Part shown: piece after piece, positions 54,499 through 63,320 of the stretch
How the letters are laid out: every line of letters starts with the position of its first letter
How positions within the stretch are numbered: position 1 is the first letter of the stretch
NCBI GenBank assembly: GCA_913019965.1
Contig: CAJVZR010000001.1
Span: 1 to 64,000, forward strand
Source of the DNA: an uncultured Oleispira sp.
GTDB lineage: Bacteria; Pseudomonadota; Gammaproteobacteria; Pseudomonadales; Oceanobacteraceae
Direction: 5' to 3'
DNA: 64,000 nt
Notes under the pieces: generated by a model
What the model saw: only the letters and a program-made list of their open reading frames with translations
What the model was told of the DNA's origin: nothing
Database searches by the model: none
Program-made: the position numbers and the translations under genes

Positions 54499-55521
54499 TT
54501 AAAAGTCACTGCTTAATGATTCATCAATCGCTGCTTTAATATCCAATTCAGAAATTAGATAGTGCTGCTCGTTACGAAAATAAGGCATCACCGTATCAAA
54601 ACCCGTTATGCGTTTGACTGGGGATTTACAGTAAGCCATTAAATGCTCCGCAATATAGGCGGCTATTTCAGCCCCAACACCGCAGGTTTTAGCCGCCTCA
54701 TGAACAATTACGCAGCGTCCGGTTTTTTTAATCGAATGGGCAATGGTGGCAAAGTCGATGGGCTTAATACTGGCCAAATCAATTAATTCTATGCGCTTAT
54801 CATTTCCAGATTCGGCATTCATTTGATCGACAACCGCCAAGCACTCTTTAATACACGCCCCCCAAGAAATAAGCGTCAACTCTTCCCCTTCTCGCAGAGT
54901 AAAACAACTGTCTAGGGGCAAAGCTTGGCCATTATCATTCACATCATGAACCTCTGAACGATACAAACGCTTAGGCTCTAAAAAGATAACGGGATCTGGG
55001 TTCTCAATCGCGGCTAATAATAATCCATAAGCCCTTGCCGGTGATGAAGGTATGACAACCCGCAGACCTGGAATATGAGCGAACAAAGCTTCAGTACTTT
55101 CACTATGGTGCTCCGGCGCATGAATCCCACCACCAAAGGGAGCCCGAATAACCATTGGGCACGATAGACGTCCACGGGTACGATTTCGCATGCGCGCAGC
55201 GTGGCAAATTAAATGCTCTAACGTCGCATAGATAAATCCCATGAATTGAATTTCAGCAATCGGTTTGAGCCCTGCTACCGACATACCGACAGCAGCCCCC
55301 GCAATACTTGTTTCAGCTAATGGCGTATCCATAACTCGCGCTTGGCCAAACTTTTCTTGCAAACCATCGGTTGCTCGAAATACGCCGCCATTTTTACCGA
55401 TATCTTCCCCTAACATAACGACCGACTCATCTTGGCTCATGGCATAATCCAAGGCCATGTTAATCGCTTCAACTAAACTTACCTGCTTGAAACAATCTGG
55501 ATTTTCTAGATTATTATTCAT
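54499..55521 (-). CDS. 2-oxo acid dehydrogenase E1 beta subunit
   Basis: A 340-residue E1 beta. SLVEAINMALDYAMSQDESV, VMLGEDIGKNGGVFRATDGL and FGQARVMDTPLAETSIAGAA are typical of branched-chain and pyruvate E1 beta. IRAPFGGGIHAPEHHSES fits the branched-chain type. It binds TPP with the alpha subunit. The ATG at 55521 has a GGAG site and lies one base from the E1 alpha stop. An in-frame upstream start at 55674 lies inside the E1 alpha gene and is not used. Confidence 0.92.
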   Translation of the reverse strand: MNNNLENPDCFKQVSLVEAINMALDYAMSQDESVVMLGEDIGKNGGVFRATDGLQEKFGQARVMDTPLAETSIAGAAVGMSVAGLKPIAEIQFMGFIYATLEHLICHAARMRNRTRGRLSCPMVIRAPFGGGIHAPEHHSESTEALFAHIPGLRVVIPSSPARAYGLLLAAIENPDPVIFLEPKRLYRSEVHDVNDNGQALPLDSCFTLREGEELTLISWGACIKECLAVVDQMNAESGNDKRIELIDLASIKPIDFATIAHSIKKTGRCVIVHEAAKTCGVGAEIAAYIAEHLMAYCKSPVKRITGFDTVMPYFRNEQHYLISELDIKAAIDESLSSDF

Positions 55522-55522
55522 C

Positions 55523-56656
55523 TCAAGCTCCTTTATTGAACCCAGAAGAATGCTGCTGCGCCGCCAAGTAATTGCGTTTATACTTCTCACCGCACGTAAC
55601 CACTTGATCATCCAAAGCTGCTGGCCAAGTTTGATACATATAATCAAACATCGCTTCAGGCTGTTCTGCCTCAATTGATTTATAGGCTTGCACCGATTTT
55701 TCTAATTGAGTCTGGCAGTCGTCTTGCAAACAGCCTTCGGCTTTTTTGTCCCAATATCCACGCTGAAATATAAAGTTTTGCAAACGTTTAATCGGTTCAT
55801 TCTTCCAAGCTTTATCGACCTCTTCTTGACCACGATAACGACTCGCATCATCTGCGGTTGTATGATCACTTAAACGATAGCTAATTGCCTCAATCAGCAT
55901 CGGTCCTTTCCGTTGCCTTGCACGATGTAGACCCTCAGTGAGCGCTTCATACATGGCAATAAAATCATTCCCATCGACCTGCATACTGGGAATCGCCGCC
56001 GCACTGGCTTTCTGTGCCAGTGTCGGCGCCCCAGATTGAATATGTCTGGGCACCGATATCGCCCATTGATTATTATTGATTACAAAGACAACCGGTAAAT
56101 GCCAGCTACCGGCAAGGTTGAGTGCTTCTAAAAAATCCCCTTTTGACGAAGCACCATCCCCGAGTGTACAGAGTACCGCTTGGCGCTTCTGTTGGATTTT
56201 TAACGCGCTGGCAATCCCCACTGCATGACTGGCTTGCGTCGCAATAGGCACGCAAATCGGCATATCCAAAGCAGACCCGGCTTTCGCAACATAGGCGCTA
56301 CCTCGCTCATCTCCTCCCCAATAGAGTAAAAGATGTTCCATCAAATTACCCCGTACTAGCAGACTGCCGTGATCTCGATAATAAGGTACAAAGACATCGT
56401 CTTGCGCTAAAGCCATACCACAAGCCACTGAAATTGCCTCCTGTCCTAGCGATGACGGGTAGGTTCCAATGATGCCCGTTCGTTGCAAAGCGACGGCCTT
56501 TTGGTCAAACGCTCGAGTTAAATTCATCCAGCGATAAGCTTGTAATAACAGCGACTGATCATTAACAAAATCTGGCAATTCATGTCGACCACCACGTTCA
56601 GTTAATGGTTCACCTTCAGCAGATAAATATTGCAAAGGATTATTATGCGGCATCAT
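55523..56656 (-). CDS. 2-oxo acid dehydrogenase E1 alpha subunit
   Basis: A 377-residue E1 alpha. The TPP motif GDGASSKGDFLEALNLAGSW ends in FVINNNQWAIS, with YPSSLGQEAISVACGMAL and YRLSDHTTADDASRYR also visible. It decarboxylates a branched-chain 2-oxo acid. The start overlaps the leucine dehydrogenase stop by 14 bases. The order alpha-beta-E2 matches bkd operons. The pairing with leucine dehydrogenase supports branched-chain specificity. Confidence 0.92.
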   Translation of the reverse strand: MMPHNNPLQYLSAEGEPLTERGGRHELPDFVNDQSLLLQAYRWMNLTRAFDQKAVALQRTGIIGTYPSSLGQEAISVACGMALAQDDVFVPYYRDHGSLLVRGNLMEHLLLYWGGDERGSAYVAKAGSALDMPICVPIATQASHAVGIASALKIQQKRQAVLCTLGDGASSKGDFLEALNLAGSWHLPVVFVINNNQWAISVPRHIQSGAPTLAQKASAAAIPSMQVDGNDFIAMYEALTEGLHRARQRKGPMLIEAISYRLSDHTTADDASRYRGQEEVDKAWKNEPIKRLQNFIFQRGYWDKKAEGCLQDDCQTQLEKSVQAYKSIEAEQPEAMFDYMYQTWPAALDDQVVTCGEKYKRNYLAAQQHSSGFNKGA

Positions 56657-57770
56657 AAACTTTTCCTTTTGTCGGTAAACTGTCTAAACCTTTATCTAAA
56701 CGCTTTAAAGCAAGTTCATTAGCGACTTGATTTATATTGCTTCCTTGAGCTTGTTGAAAAATCTCGATTAATGTTTGATAAATACTTTCAATTTTGTCGC
56801 TATAACCCTGACCTACTTCCGGTGCATCAAGGGCACCATTAGAGCTTTGCAAACAACGATACTGATGAGAGGCGAAAATCAATCCACCCGCATTAATAAT
56901 ATAATCTGGGGTATATAAAATCTGACGCTGGGCCAAAATTTGAGCGATGCCGTCATTGGCTAATTGATTATTCGCACTGCCCGCAATAATTTTACAGCTG
57001 AGTAGCTCAACATTAGCATCATGAATGACCCCTCCTAATGCACAAGGCACTAGCACATCACATGCTTGAGTTAGAATGTCTTCAACCGCAATAATGTCGA
57101 TACCTAGCGCTTTTGCTTGCACACATTTATCTTTATCTGGATCAGCTGCAAATACCTGAGCCCCCAGCTGTTTCAATTGAGTGGCAACTCGCCAGCCCAC
57201 ATGACCCAGACCTTGAACAGCAAAACACTTATCAGCCATATTCACTGAGCTAATTGCCCCATCTGGTGAACAGTAAAAATCTAATGCGGCTTGTATCCCT
57301 ACCATCACCCCTTGAGCGGTTGCTTGGGCAGGATCCCCTATATTGCTCGCACTGGCGACATGTTGTGTTTGCGTGAAGATAACATCCATATCCGCAACCT
57401 GTGTACCAACATCCATGGCAGTAATATATTGTCCGTTTAACTTTTCAACACATTGACCGAACCATGTGAATAAGAACGCTCTATCCACATCTTCTACCGC
57501 AATATCATCCGGTAGTATAATGACCGACTTTCCTCCACCTTGCGGCACTTGCCCTAAGGCGGCTTTATAACTCATCCCCTGAGCTAAGCGCATAGCATCA
57601 TCAAACGCGAGCTGTTCGTGAGCGTAATGTAAACAACGACACCCCCCAAGAGCGGGGCCTAGATTAGTATTATGAATCGCAATAATCGCCCGATACTCTT
57701 TATTATCAGGACCTATTGTTTGGAAACAGTGCACGGCCTGCATCTGCATTGACTGCATACTTTTAAACAT
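56643..57770 (-). CDS. Leucine dehydrogenase-type amino acid dehydrogenase
   Basis: A 375-residue Glu/Leu/Phe/Val dehydrogenase family enzyme. GPALGGCRCLHYA, AQGMSYKAALGQVPQGGGKS (catalytic Lys residues) and the NAD-binding FAVQGLGHVGWRVA are clear. It oxidatively deaminates branched-chain amino acids to 2-oxo acids, the substrate of the following E1-E2 complex. It starts the operon, with a GGAG site eight bases upstream of the ATG. The length and motifs fit leucine or valine dehydrogenase, not glutamate dehydrogenase. Confidence 0.9.
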   Translation of the reverse strand: MFKSMQSMQMQAVHCFQTIGPDNKEYRAIIAIHNTNLGPALGGCRCLHYAHEQLAFDDAMRLAQGMSYKAALGQVPQGGGKSVIILPDDIAVEDVDRAFLFTWFGQCVEKLNGQYITAMDVGTQVADMDVIFTQTQHVASASNIGDPAQATAQGVMVGIQAALDFYCSPDGAISSVNMADKCFAVQGLGHVGWRVATQLKQLGAQVFAADPDKDKCVQAKALGIDIIAVEDILTQACDVLVPCALGGVIHDANVELLSCKIIAGSANNQLANDGIAQILAQRQILYTPDYIINAGGLIFASHQYRCLQSSNGALDAPEVGQGYSDKIESIYQTLIEIFQQAQGSNINQVANELALKRLDKGLDSLPTKGKVYDAA

Positions 57771-58082
57771 GAGATAGCTCCTCTGGCTTGTGGCCTCTGG
57801 CTCAGGAAACTTGCTTTTGGCTGCTTCCTGCTCATCGTTTTCATTGTATTAACTATTTTTTAGTAACCGTTTTTATAATCACTATATGAAGTCTAAACCG
57901 AGATATAGAAAAGTGAGAAATAGAATATTGTATTTTTTATTCGATAAACAACTAATGAATTATTTGATAGAAAGAATATCTATAACTAGCGTTAATTAAG
58001 GTTAACTTACCTAAAAGTCACTGATAACTACAGCGAGATAAGCCTATAATTAAAAGCCGACATGGCGTATTGGGAGAAGGTC
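57771..58082. other. Divergent intergenic region between the leucine dehydrogenase gene and putA
   Basis: These 312 bases separate two amino-acid catabolism units transcribed away from each other, so both promoters should be here. The central part is AT-rich (57840-58020). Near the leucine dehydrogenase start, the minus-strand leader has a direct repeat AAGCCAGAGG-like (GCCAGAGG twice). I see no certain -35/-10 pair, operator or hairpin. Confidence 0.5.
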
Positions 58083-61034
58083 ATGAATAAGAATGTGATC
58101 AACCAAAAAGTCGACGCGCTGGATCATTTTATGCAGCAGTGTCAGCAATTATATTGCGCCAACGAAAGTGAATTAAGCAAATCGCTGTACCGCAGCCACA
58201 ACTATCTTCCTCCTGCTAACAAAATTCAACTGACCGAAATCAACCAACTTATTCAGAGTCAACACGATTGGTTTTTTGACATATTGCAACAGTATCGCTT
58301 AAACAGCAAAGAAGGCATGTTGCTCATGAGTCTCGCAGAAGCTTTGGTAAGAATTCCTGATCAAGAAGGTGCCCAAGCATTATTTCATGATCGCCTTCAT
58401 AGGGGAAGTTGGCTGAAAAAGGATGCCAAAAATAACTTATTGGCCAAAGCATTACAGTGGTTAGGAAACCAAGCCCCCATTGATCACTCGGTAAGAAATA
58501 GTCTTTTCCAAAAGATAACCCAACAAGGCGCAATCGAAGTCTGTTCATTATTTATTGAAAAAATGAGCCAGCGTTTTGTTTTTGCCGAGAACTTAGAAGA
58601 CGCTTTAGTACGCAGTCGAAAACTTGAAGTGCATGAAGCTTGCTCATTCGATATGTTAGGGGAAGCCGCACTCACCTATTATGAGGCCGACGAATATTAC
58701 GCACAATACCAGCAAGCCATCCTCCAAGTCGGCGCCTATAATCAATGCATTAATGACATTCCCCACGAAGTTTCTATCAAGCTCAGTGCTTTACATCCAC
58801 GCTATCAACCAGAAAAATTTGAAACATTAAAACGAGAACTTCTACCGCGATTAATTTCACTCGCTAAGCTCGCGGAAGAACAAGCCGTGTTACTAACCTT
58901 TGATGCCGAAGAACAATACCGTTTAGAATTATCAATTAAACTAATAAGTGAGTTACTAAAACAAACTCAACTCAGCATAGGCATTGCCGTGCAAGCCTAT
59001 AGCAAGCGTGGCTTAGCCGTCATTGAGGCATTAAAAGGATTTTCTAATCAGTATCAATGCCAAATAACAGTACGTTTAGTCAAGGGAGCTTATTGGGATT
59101 ATGAAATAAAGTCTGCTCAGCAGTTAGGACTCACTGACTACCCCGTTTGGAGTCAAAAACAACTGACAGACGATTATTACTTAATGTGCGCACAATCGTT
59201 ACTCACTCAAGGTGAACACAATGTTTCAGTGCAATTTGCCAGTCATAATCCAGAAACGTTATTACAAATTGAAAAACAACAACAGGAAAAATCATCCGTA
59301 CTAAAGCTACAACGATTGCATGGCATGGGCGAAACTCAACATGCTTACATGGCGCAGAAATTTAATAGCCAAACGAGAGTTTACTGCCCAATTGGCGCCC
59401 GTAATAAATTGTTACCATATTTGGTCAGACGATTAATCGAAAATGGCGCAAACACGTCATTCCTTTACCCCCAAATTAACAAAGTTAATGAATCACCTCC
59501 CCATATTCGAATAAAAAAACCGCGTAATATTTTGGATTACCGTAACTCTTGCTCTTACGATATTCGTCAAGACCATCATTTTTCCGCTCTGTACAAAACG
59601 GTAAAGACGATTAAACAAGACTTAACATTAAATACACCCAACAATGAATTACTGCCGCTTGCCAATAAAGAAAATATACAACACTGCGCGCAAATGGCTT
59701 ATGTCGGCTTGCATACCTTACCTGATGTAGAAACAAGATCAGCTAAGCTCAAAGCCTGGGCTGAGAAAATGACTGAGCATCAAGAGCTATTAATTGCTCT
59801 ACTCATTTTACAAGCAGGAAAAACGTATCAAGATGCGATTGATGAAGTAAGAGAAGCGTGTGATTTTTGCCGCTACTACAGTGACCAAGCCATTAATTTA
59901 TTTAATACTCAGTTAGATCGACCCAGTATCACTGGGGAATTAAACCAACTGCAATATAAGGGTAAAGGCATTGCCGTCTGCATCAGTCCGTGGAATTTTC
60001 CCCTTGCCATTTTTGTTGGTCAAGTTGCTGCGGCCTGGGTTACAGGCAATAGTGTTATTGCCAAGCCCGCTCAACAAACTATTAACATAGCCCAGCAAGC
60101 TTTGAAGCTGGCTTATAACTGTGGAATTGATCGCGACCAAATGCAACTCATTCATTGCCAAGGCCGAGATCTATTACCCAGTTTATTAGAGCAGAAATCC
60201 GTGCAGCTTGTCTGTTTCACCGGCTCGACCAAAACGGCAAAAACAATACAAAAAACGTTAGCAACAGATGAGGGGCCCATTATTCCCTTAATAGCCGAAA
60301 CAGGTGGGCAGAACGTACTCATCGCTGATAGCAGTGCTTTGATCGATCAACTCATTCCTGACATTATACAATCAGCATTTCATAGCGCAGGTCAACGTTG
60401 CTCAGCGCTGCGAATTGCCTATATTCAAGATGAAATTTTTAATGATGTGTGTTCAAGTTTAAAGGGCCACATGGAAACCCTAGTGGTTGCAGATCCAAGT
60501 GAACGGGAAACTGACATAGGCCCTATTATCGATAATCAGGCGTATCAAAAGTTGGCTAAACATCAAGCATGGCTAGATGAACATGCTCGGTTAATCGCAT
60601 ACTGTAAGACAAATCTTAGTGAACAGCAGCAAGCAGCTGACAAGCTATTCCCCCCTTGTGCTTATCAAATAGATTCTATTGACCAGATTAAAGAAGAAAA
60701 CTTTGGCCCTATCTTGCATGTTATTCCTTTTGCCCATAATGAATTACAGCAAGTATTAGCGGATATAAACCATTCCCATTATGGCTTAACCATGGGCTTA
60801 CATAGTCGCAATCAAGACTGGCTAGATCATATTATTAGCCAGGTCAACATTGGAAATATCTACATCAATCGTAATATGGTGGGGGCAAAAGTGAGCAGTC
60901 AGCCCTTTGGTGGCCACGGTTTATCAGGTACTGGGCCTAAAGCTGGCGGGCCGAATTATTTAACCGCTATGGTAGATGAGTATATGGTGACAACTAATAT
61001 TACTGCTTGGGGAGGAAACCCAGAACTCCTATAA
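58083..61034 (+). CDS. putA: Bifunctional proline dehydrogenase/glutamate semialdehyde dehydrogenase PutA
   Basis: A 983-residue PutA. The proline dehydrogenase half has ALHPRYQPEKFE, FDAEEQYRLELS and RLVKGAYWDYEIK. The aldehyde dehydrogenase half has the NAD-binding CISPWNFPLAIF, the catalytic Glu segment IAETGGQNVLIAD and the catalytic Cys GQRCSALRIA. It oxidises proline to glutamate at the inner membrane via FAD and NAD. It lacks the N-terminal ribbon-helix-helix domain of the trifunctional type, so it is not its own repressor. The ATG at 58083 has GGGAGAAGG upstream; an earlier in-frame ATG at 58062 does not. Confidence 0.95.
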   Translation: MNKNVINQKVDALDHFMQQCQQLYCANESELSKSLYRSHNYLPPANKIQLTEINQLIQSQHDWFFDILQQYRLNSKEGMLLMSLAEALVRIPDQEGAQALFHDRLHRGSWLKKDAKNNLLAKALQWLGNQAPIDHSVRNSLFQKITQQGAIEVCSLFIEKMSQRFVFAENLEDALVRSRKLEVHEACSFDMLGEAALTYYEADEYYAQYQQAILQVGAYNQCINDIPHEVSIKLSALHPRYQPEKFETLKRELLPRLISLAKLAEEQAVLLTFDAEEQYRLELSIKLISELLKQTQLSIGIAVQAYSKRGLAVIEALKGFSNQYQCQITVRLVKGAYWDYEIKSAQQLGLTDYPVWSQKQLTDDYYLMCAQSLLTQGEHNVSVQFASHNPETLLQIEKQQQEKSSVLKLQRLHGMGETQHAYMAQKFNSQTRVYCPIGARNKLLPYLVRRLIENGANTSFLYPQINKVNESPPHIRIKKPRNILDYRNSCSYDIRQDHHFSALYKTVKTIKQDLTLNTPNNELLPLANKENIQHCAQMAYVGLHTLPDVETRSAKLKAWAEKMTEHQELLIALLILQAGKTYQDAIDEVREACDFCRYYSDQAINLFNTQLDRPSITGELNQLQYKGKGIAVCISPWNFPLAIFVGQVAAAWVTGNSVIAKPAQQTINIAQQALKLAYNCGIDRDQMQLIHCQGRDLLPSLLEQKSVQLVCFTGSTKTAKTIQKTLATDEGPIIPLIAETGGQNVLIADSSALIDQLIPDIIQSAFHSAGQRCSALRIAYIQDEIFNDVCSSLKGHMETLVVADPSERETDIGPIIDNQAYQKLAKHQAWLDEHARLIAYCKTNLSEQQQAADKLFPPCAYQIDSIDQIKEENFGPILHVIPFAHNELQQVLADINHSHYGLTMGLHSRNQDWLDHIISQVNIGNIYINRNMVGAKVSSQPFGGHGLSGTGPKAGGPNYLTAMVDEYMVTTNITAWGGNPELL

Positions 61035-61159
61035 ATAATACCTGTAATGTCCTTCATTAAGCCAATCTAAGCCTTAATCCTGATTTCAAACAGTTTTTGC
61101 AATCTAAATGACAACGTAAACTACACTAATCATAAGGATATAAATATTAAGGACAGAGG

Positions 61160-63241
61160 TTGAATGAGAAGTTAATGAGCACAAGTATCATGTTTCTGGA
61201 CAATAACCCAGTATCCAGATCCGAAATCAATGACCATATTTCTGCCATCGGCCACAATGATAAAGTAGAAATTTCGGTACACAACACAGACAACTTCCGT
61301 GACGCAATCACAACGATTAATCAATATAAAATTGACCTAGTCATCATCAATATATTGTCAATTGATATAGATAAATATATTGATGATTGCATCCAACTGA
61401 GAAATGTATATTCGTTTTCTCCCATCATTGGGATAACAAAAAGCGATAAGATATTACCCTTAGACCAATATTCTTACATTGGCTTTGATGACATACTCGA
61501 TATTAACATTATCACCCCTGATATTTTATATAGGGTATTCAATGCCGCGATCCAACGTTCCAAAAACTACCATCTATTTCATACCACGAACCAAAGGCAG
61601 TTAATCAGCAGTCGTTTATTGAAGCTTCTTCTAGACAAGAAAAATGTGGTTAGTGTCGCTGAGTCAGCAGTTCAAATCATTGATTCCCAAGGGTCTAATT
61701 CAAAATACAGCTCAGCCAGTATTTATACAATTCAAGATGATAAGGTAGAACGCATTGCCCACTCAGGAAAAGAAGAAAGTGATGATGATATTTATGACTT
61801 CCAAAGAAAAATATTTTCTTTAAAGCATTCCCATGCTTCTCTGGATACTTTTAATTATTTCAAAAGCAGTAATGAGCACAGATTAAATCCGTCAAGCGTG
61901 ACAATACCATTAAAGAATAAATCAGAAATATTCGCATTTTTAAAAATTAATACCGAGCAAGGTATTGTTCACCCTTCCGAAGAACGTCGGTACTACCGAG
62001 AAATTTCCGAAAACCTGTCGGACATTATTCAACTAGCAAAAGAAAGAGAAAGATTCGAACAGGTGCATCAACAAAACATGCGCCTCATTGACCAGATGAG
62101 TTCTGCAGCCATTGGCATTGATAAGCATGACTGTATCACACACTGGAATCATCAAGCAGAAAATTACTTCAACATTGACAACTCTAAAGCCATGAACCAA
62201 AGACTATTTGATCTTAAAATACACTGCGACTGGCCTGTTATTATTTCAAAACTCTATGATAGTATCAATGACAATATAACTTCTGAACGCTTTGACGTTA
62301 GCTACCGGAAATCGGGCGACGAAAAAGATAGGGTTCTTTCCGTTGCCATTACGCCTTTTGTAGAACCCAACGGTTCTTTCACCGGTTATTTATTACTAAT
62401 GGATGATATAACCGAAAAGAAACATATGGAAAAAAGACATCAGCAATCCATGTACCTAGAATCTATAGGCCAGCTCTCTGCGGGGATCGCACATGAGATT
62501 AATACCCCCATGCAATACATCAGTGACAACTTAGAATTTCTAAATACCTCATTCACTGATACAGCCAAAGCACTGAGAACGATTAAAAAATCATTAATAT
62601 CGGACACTCTTGACATTAAAAAACTCGACTCAATTTTTGAAGAAGCTGACATCGAATATTTAAGTGAAGAGCTCCCACTGGCTTTCAATCAAACAACCGA
62701 GGGGGTAAATAGAGTCTGCAATATTGTTAAAGCAATGAAAGAATTCTCCCACCCTAACTCAGAAGAAAAAGTAGCCACAGACATCAATAAGTGCATTGAA
62801 AGTACGATAATCATATCTAAACATACTTGGAAATACCATTCTGCTATGGTGACTGAGCTTGCAGATAATTTACCGGAAGTTATGTGCCACCCCGGCCCCT
62901 TTAACGAAGTCATACTTAACATCATAGTGAATGCCGCAGACGCCATTCGAGATCGAGTAGAAAACCAAGAAGATTATGAAAAAGGTGAGATTAGAGTCGT
63001 TACAATACAAAAACCTGATTTCATTGAAATCAGAATTAAAGATACGGGCGGTGGGATACCTCAATCTATTCAAGAAAAAATATTTGATCCTTTTTTTACC
63101 ACAAAAGAAGTGGGAAAAGGTACTGGCCAAGGATTAGCGCTTTCTTACAGCATCATTAAAGAGCGACATAATGGGGAGTTAAATTTTGAAACTGATCCAG
63201 GTGAAAGCACAACCTTTATCATTCAACTGCCCTATCAATAA
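61160..63241 (+). CDS. PAS/GAF-type sensor histidine kinase with degenerate receiver
   Basis: A 693-residue cytosolic kinase. The N-terminus looks like a receiver (IMFLDNNPVSRSEI, DLVIINIL) that lacks the phospho-Asp pattern. A GAF-like domain (about residues 150-290) and a PAS domain (AIGIDKHDCITHWNHQAE) follow. The HisKA H-box is GQLSAGIAHEINTPMQYI, and the HATPase has NIIVNAADAIRDR, DTGGGIPQSI and GTGQGLALSYSIIKE. The start may be a TTG at 61160 with AAGGA six bases upstream, or the ATG at 61175. The response regulator gene follows after 79 bases. Confidence 0.85.
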   Translation: MNEKLMSTSIMFLDNNPVSRSEINDHISAIGHNDKVEISVHNTDNFRDAITTINQYKIDLVIINILSIDIDKYIDDCIQLRNVYSFSPIIGITKSDKILPLDQYSYIGFDDILDINIITPDILYRVFNAAIQRSKNYHLFHTTNQRQLISSRLLKLLLDKKNVVSVAESAVQIIDSQGSNSKYSSASIYTIQDDKVERIAHSGKEESDDDIYDFQRKIFSLKHSHASLDTFNYFKSSNEHRLNPSSVTIPLKNKSEIFAFLKINTEQGIVHPSEERRYYREISENLSDIIQLAKERERFEQVHQQNMRLIDQMSSAAIGIDKHDCITHWNHQAENYFNIDNSKAMNQRLFDLKIHCDWPVIISKLYDSINDNITSERFDVSYRKSGDEKDRVLSVAITPFVEPNGSFTGYLLLMDDITEKKHMEKRHQQSMYLESIGQLSAGIAHEINTPMQYISDNLEFLNTSFTDTAKALRTIKKSLISDTLDIKKLDSIFEEADIEYLSEELPLAFNQTTEGVNRVCNIVKAMKEFSHPNSEEKVATDINKCIESTIIISKHTWKYHSAMVTELADNLPEVMCHPGPFNEVILNIIVNAADAIRDRVENQEDYEKGEIRVVTIQKPDFIEIRIKDTGGGIPQSIQEKIFDPFFTTKEVGKGTGQGLALSYSIIKERHNGELNFETDPGESTTFIIQLPYQ

Positions 63242-63320
63242 ACAAGACCCCATAAACAAGAATAAAAAAGAAGCCAATTAACCACTTATTATATGAATTT
63301 AGATAATTAGGATTAAAACA

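Noticed and set aside
57713-57835. 40-codon minus-strand frame overlapping the start of the leucine dehydrogenase gene
   Set aside because: It begins in the leader and ends inside the main gene in another frame; no Shine-Dalgarno and no recognisable protein. A leader peptide is possible but not supported.
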